NCBI GenBank assembly: GCA_028551475.1
Contig: CM052361.1
Coordinates: 8,005,501 to 8,069,500, forward strand
Length of the DNA: 64,000 nucleotides
DNA from: Casuarina equisetifolia
Taxonomy: Eukaryota > Streptophyta > Magnoliopsida > Fagales > Casuarinaceae
Reading direction: 5' to 3'
Position 1 is the first letter of the stretch. Each line of letters begins with the position of its first letter. A program made the position numbers and the translations under genes. Shown piece by piece: positions 63,834 to 64,000 of this stretch. The notes beneath the pieces are model-generated. The model ran no database searches. It was not told where the DNA came from and saw nothing but the letters and a program-made list of their open reading frames with translations.

Positions 63834-64000
63834 TTCTGGTGTGGGCTGACAAACTAGTCGAGATGGTTTTTTGGCTGCTGATGACATACTTTACCGATAT
63901 GTTGAAGCTTGACGTTACCCATGCTTCTACAATTGTAAATGGATTTAGGGGTCTGGAGACCACAATGCCTCTCGGCATGGCCTTCCTCATGGATACTTAC
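63834..64000 (+). CDS. NPF (NRT1/PTR) family transporter, first recognised exon, cut by window end
   Basis: After the acceptor TTGCAG at 63833 an open frame reads VLVWADKLVEMVFWLLM, then TYFTDMLKLDVTHASTIVNG and LGMAFLMDTY. This is the first helix pair of NPF proton-coupled transporters: the early W(A/S)D-L helix, TY-TD, then the conserved TH-A-A/S-I-VN region and the D-(S/A/T)-(Y/F) end of the next segment. The exon is entered with one base supplied by an earlier exon, which I could not find. It continues to the edge of the window. NPF proteins carry nitrate, peptides, hormones or glucosinolates; the substrate cannot be told from this part. Close to the NPF5 group in feel, but this is only an impression. 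Confidence 0.75.

Noticed and set aside
63258..63990. Minus-strand open frames near the right end
   Set aside because: The plus strand at 63834-64000 codes for an NPF transporter; the others show no domain.

Overview
The window looks like nuclear DNA of a flowering plant, most likely a eudicot. The evidence is genes split by AT-rich GT-AG introns, plant-only families (DUF1191, RETICULATA/DUF3411, a plastid-type GNAT), predicted chloroplast targeting, and decayed Ty1/copia and L1-type retroelements of plant kind. No prokaryotic, organellar, CRISPR or tRNA features were seen. Exon models were built by joining reading frames across canonical splice sites; every internal junction given keeps frame.

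Layout. (1) 0.5-9.5 kb: a convergent pair, a plant coiled-coil protein (+, 5' end missing) and an eight-exon RNFT-type membrane RING E3 ligase (-). (2) 10.8-16.3 kb: a roughly 400-bp tandem duplication, one copy split by a 4.6-kb degenerate copia element whose left end is an inverted copy of its own LTR end. (3) 20.6-46.6 kb: the gene-rich core, with a DUF1191 membrane protein (+), complex I subunit MWFE/NDUFA1 (-), a STAR/KH RNA-binding protein (+), an NSI/SNAT-type GNAT acetyltransferase (+), a ZIP metal transporter (+) and a RETICULATA-related plastid protein (-). From memory, five of these six families sit together in Arabidopsis as At3g08600-At3g08650, so this is probably a conserved syntenic block with the GNAT gene added or retained. 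(4) 47-62 kb: a retroelement graveyard, with a copia element carrying only gag-protease between two LTRs, a 5'-truncated L1 LINE on the minus strand with an 11-bp target-site duplication, a longer decayed LINE on the plus strand, and a copia LTR with internal-type sequence on both sides. (5) 63.8 kb to the end: the first recognisable exon of an NPF (NRT1/PTR) transporter running off the window.

The genes form no operon or pathway; they are independent housekeeping-type genes (ubiquitin ligation, respiration, RNA binding, acetylation, metal transport, plastid membrane function). Regulatory signals supported by sequence are three Site II (TGGGCY) elements before NDUFA1, a G-quadruplex motif before the ZIP gene, and likely 5'-UTR introns in three genes. 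I found no convincing new gene system. The most unusual object is the terminally inverted copia element with its flanking duplication.
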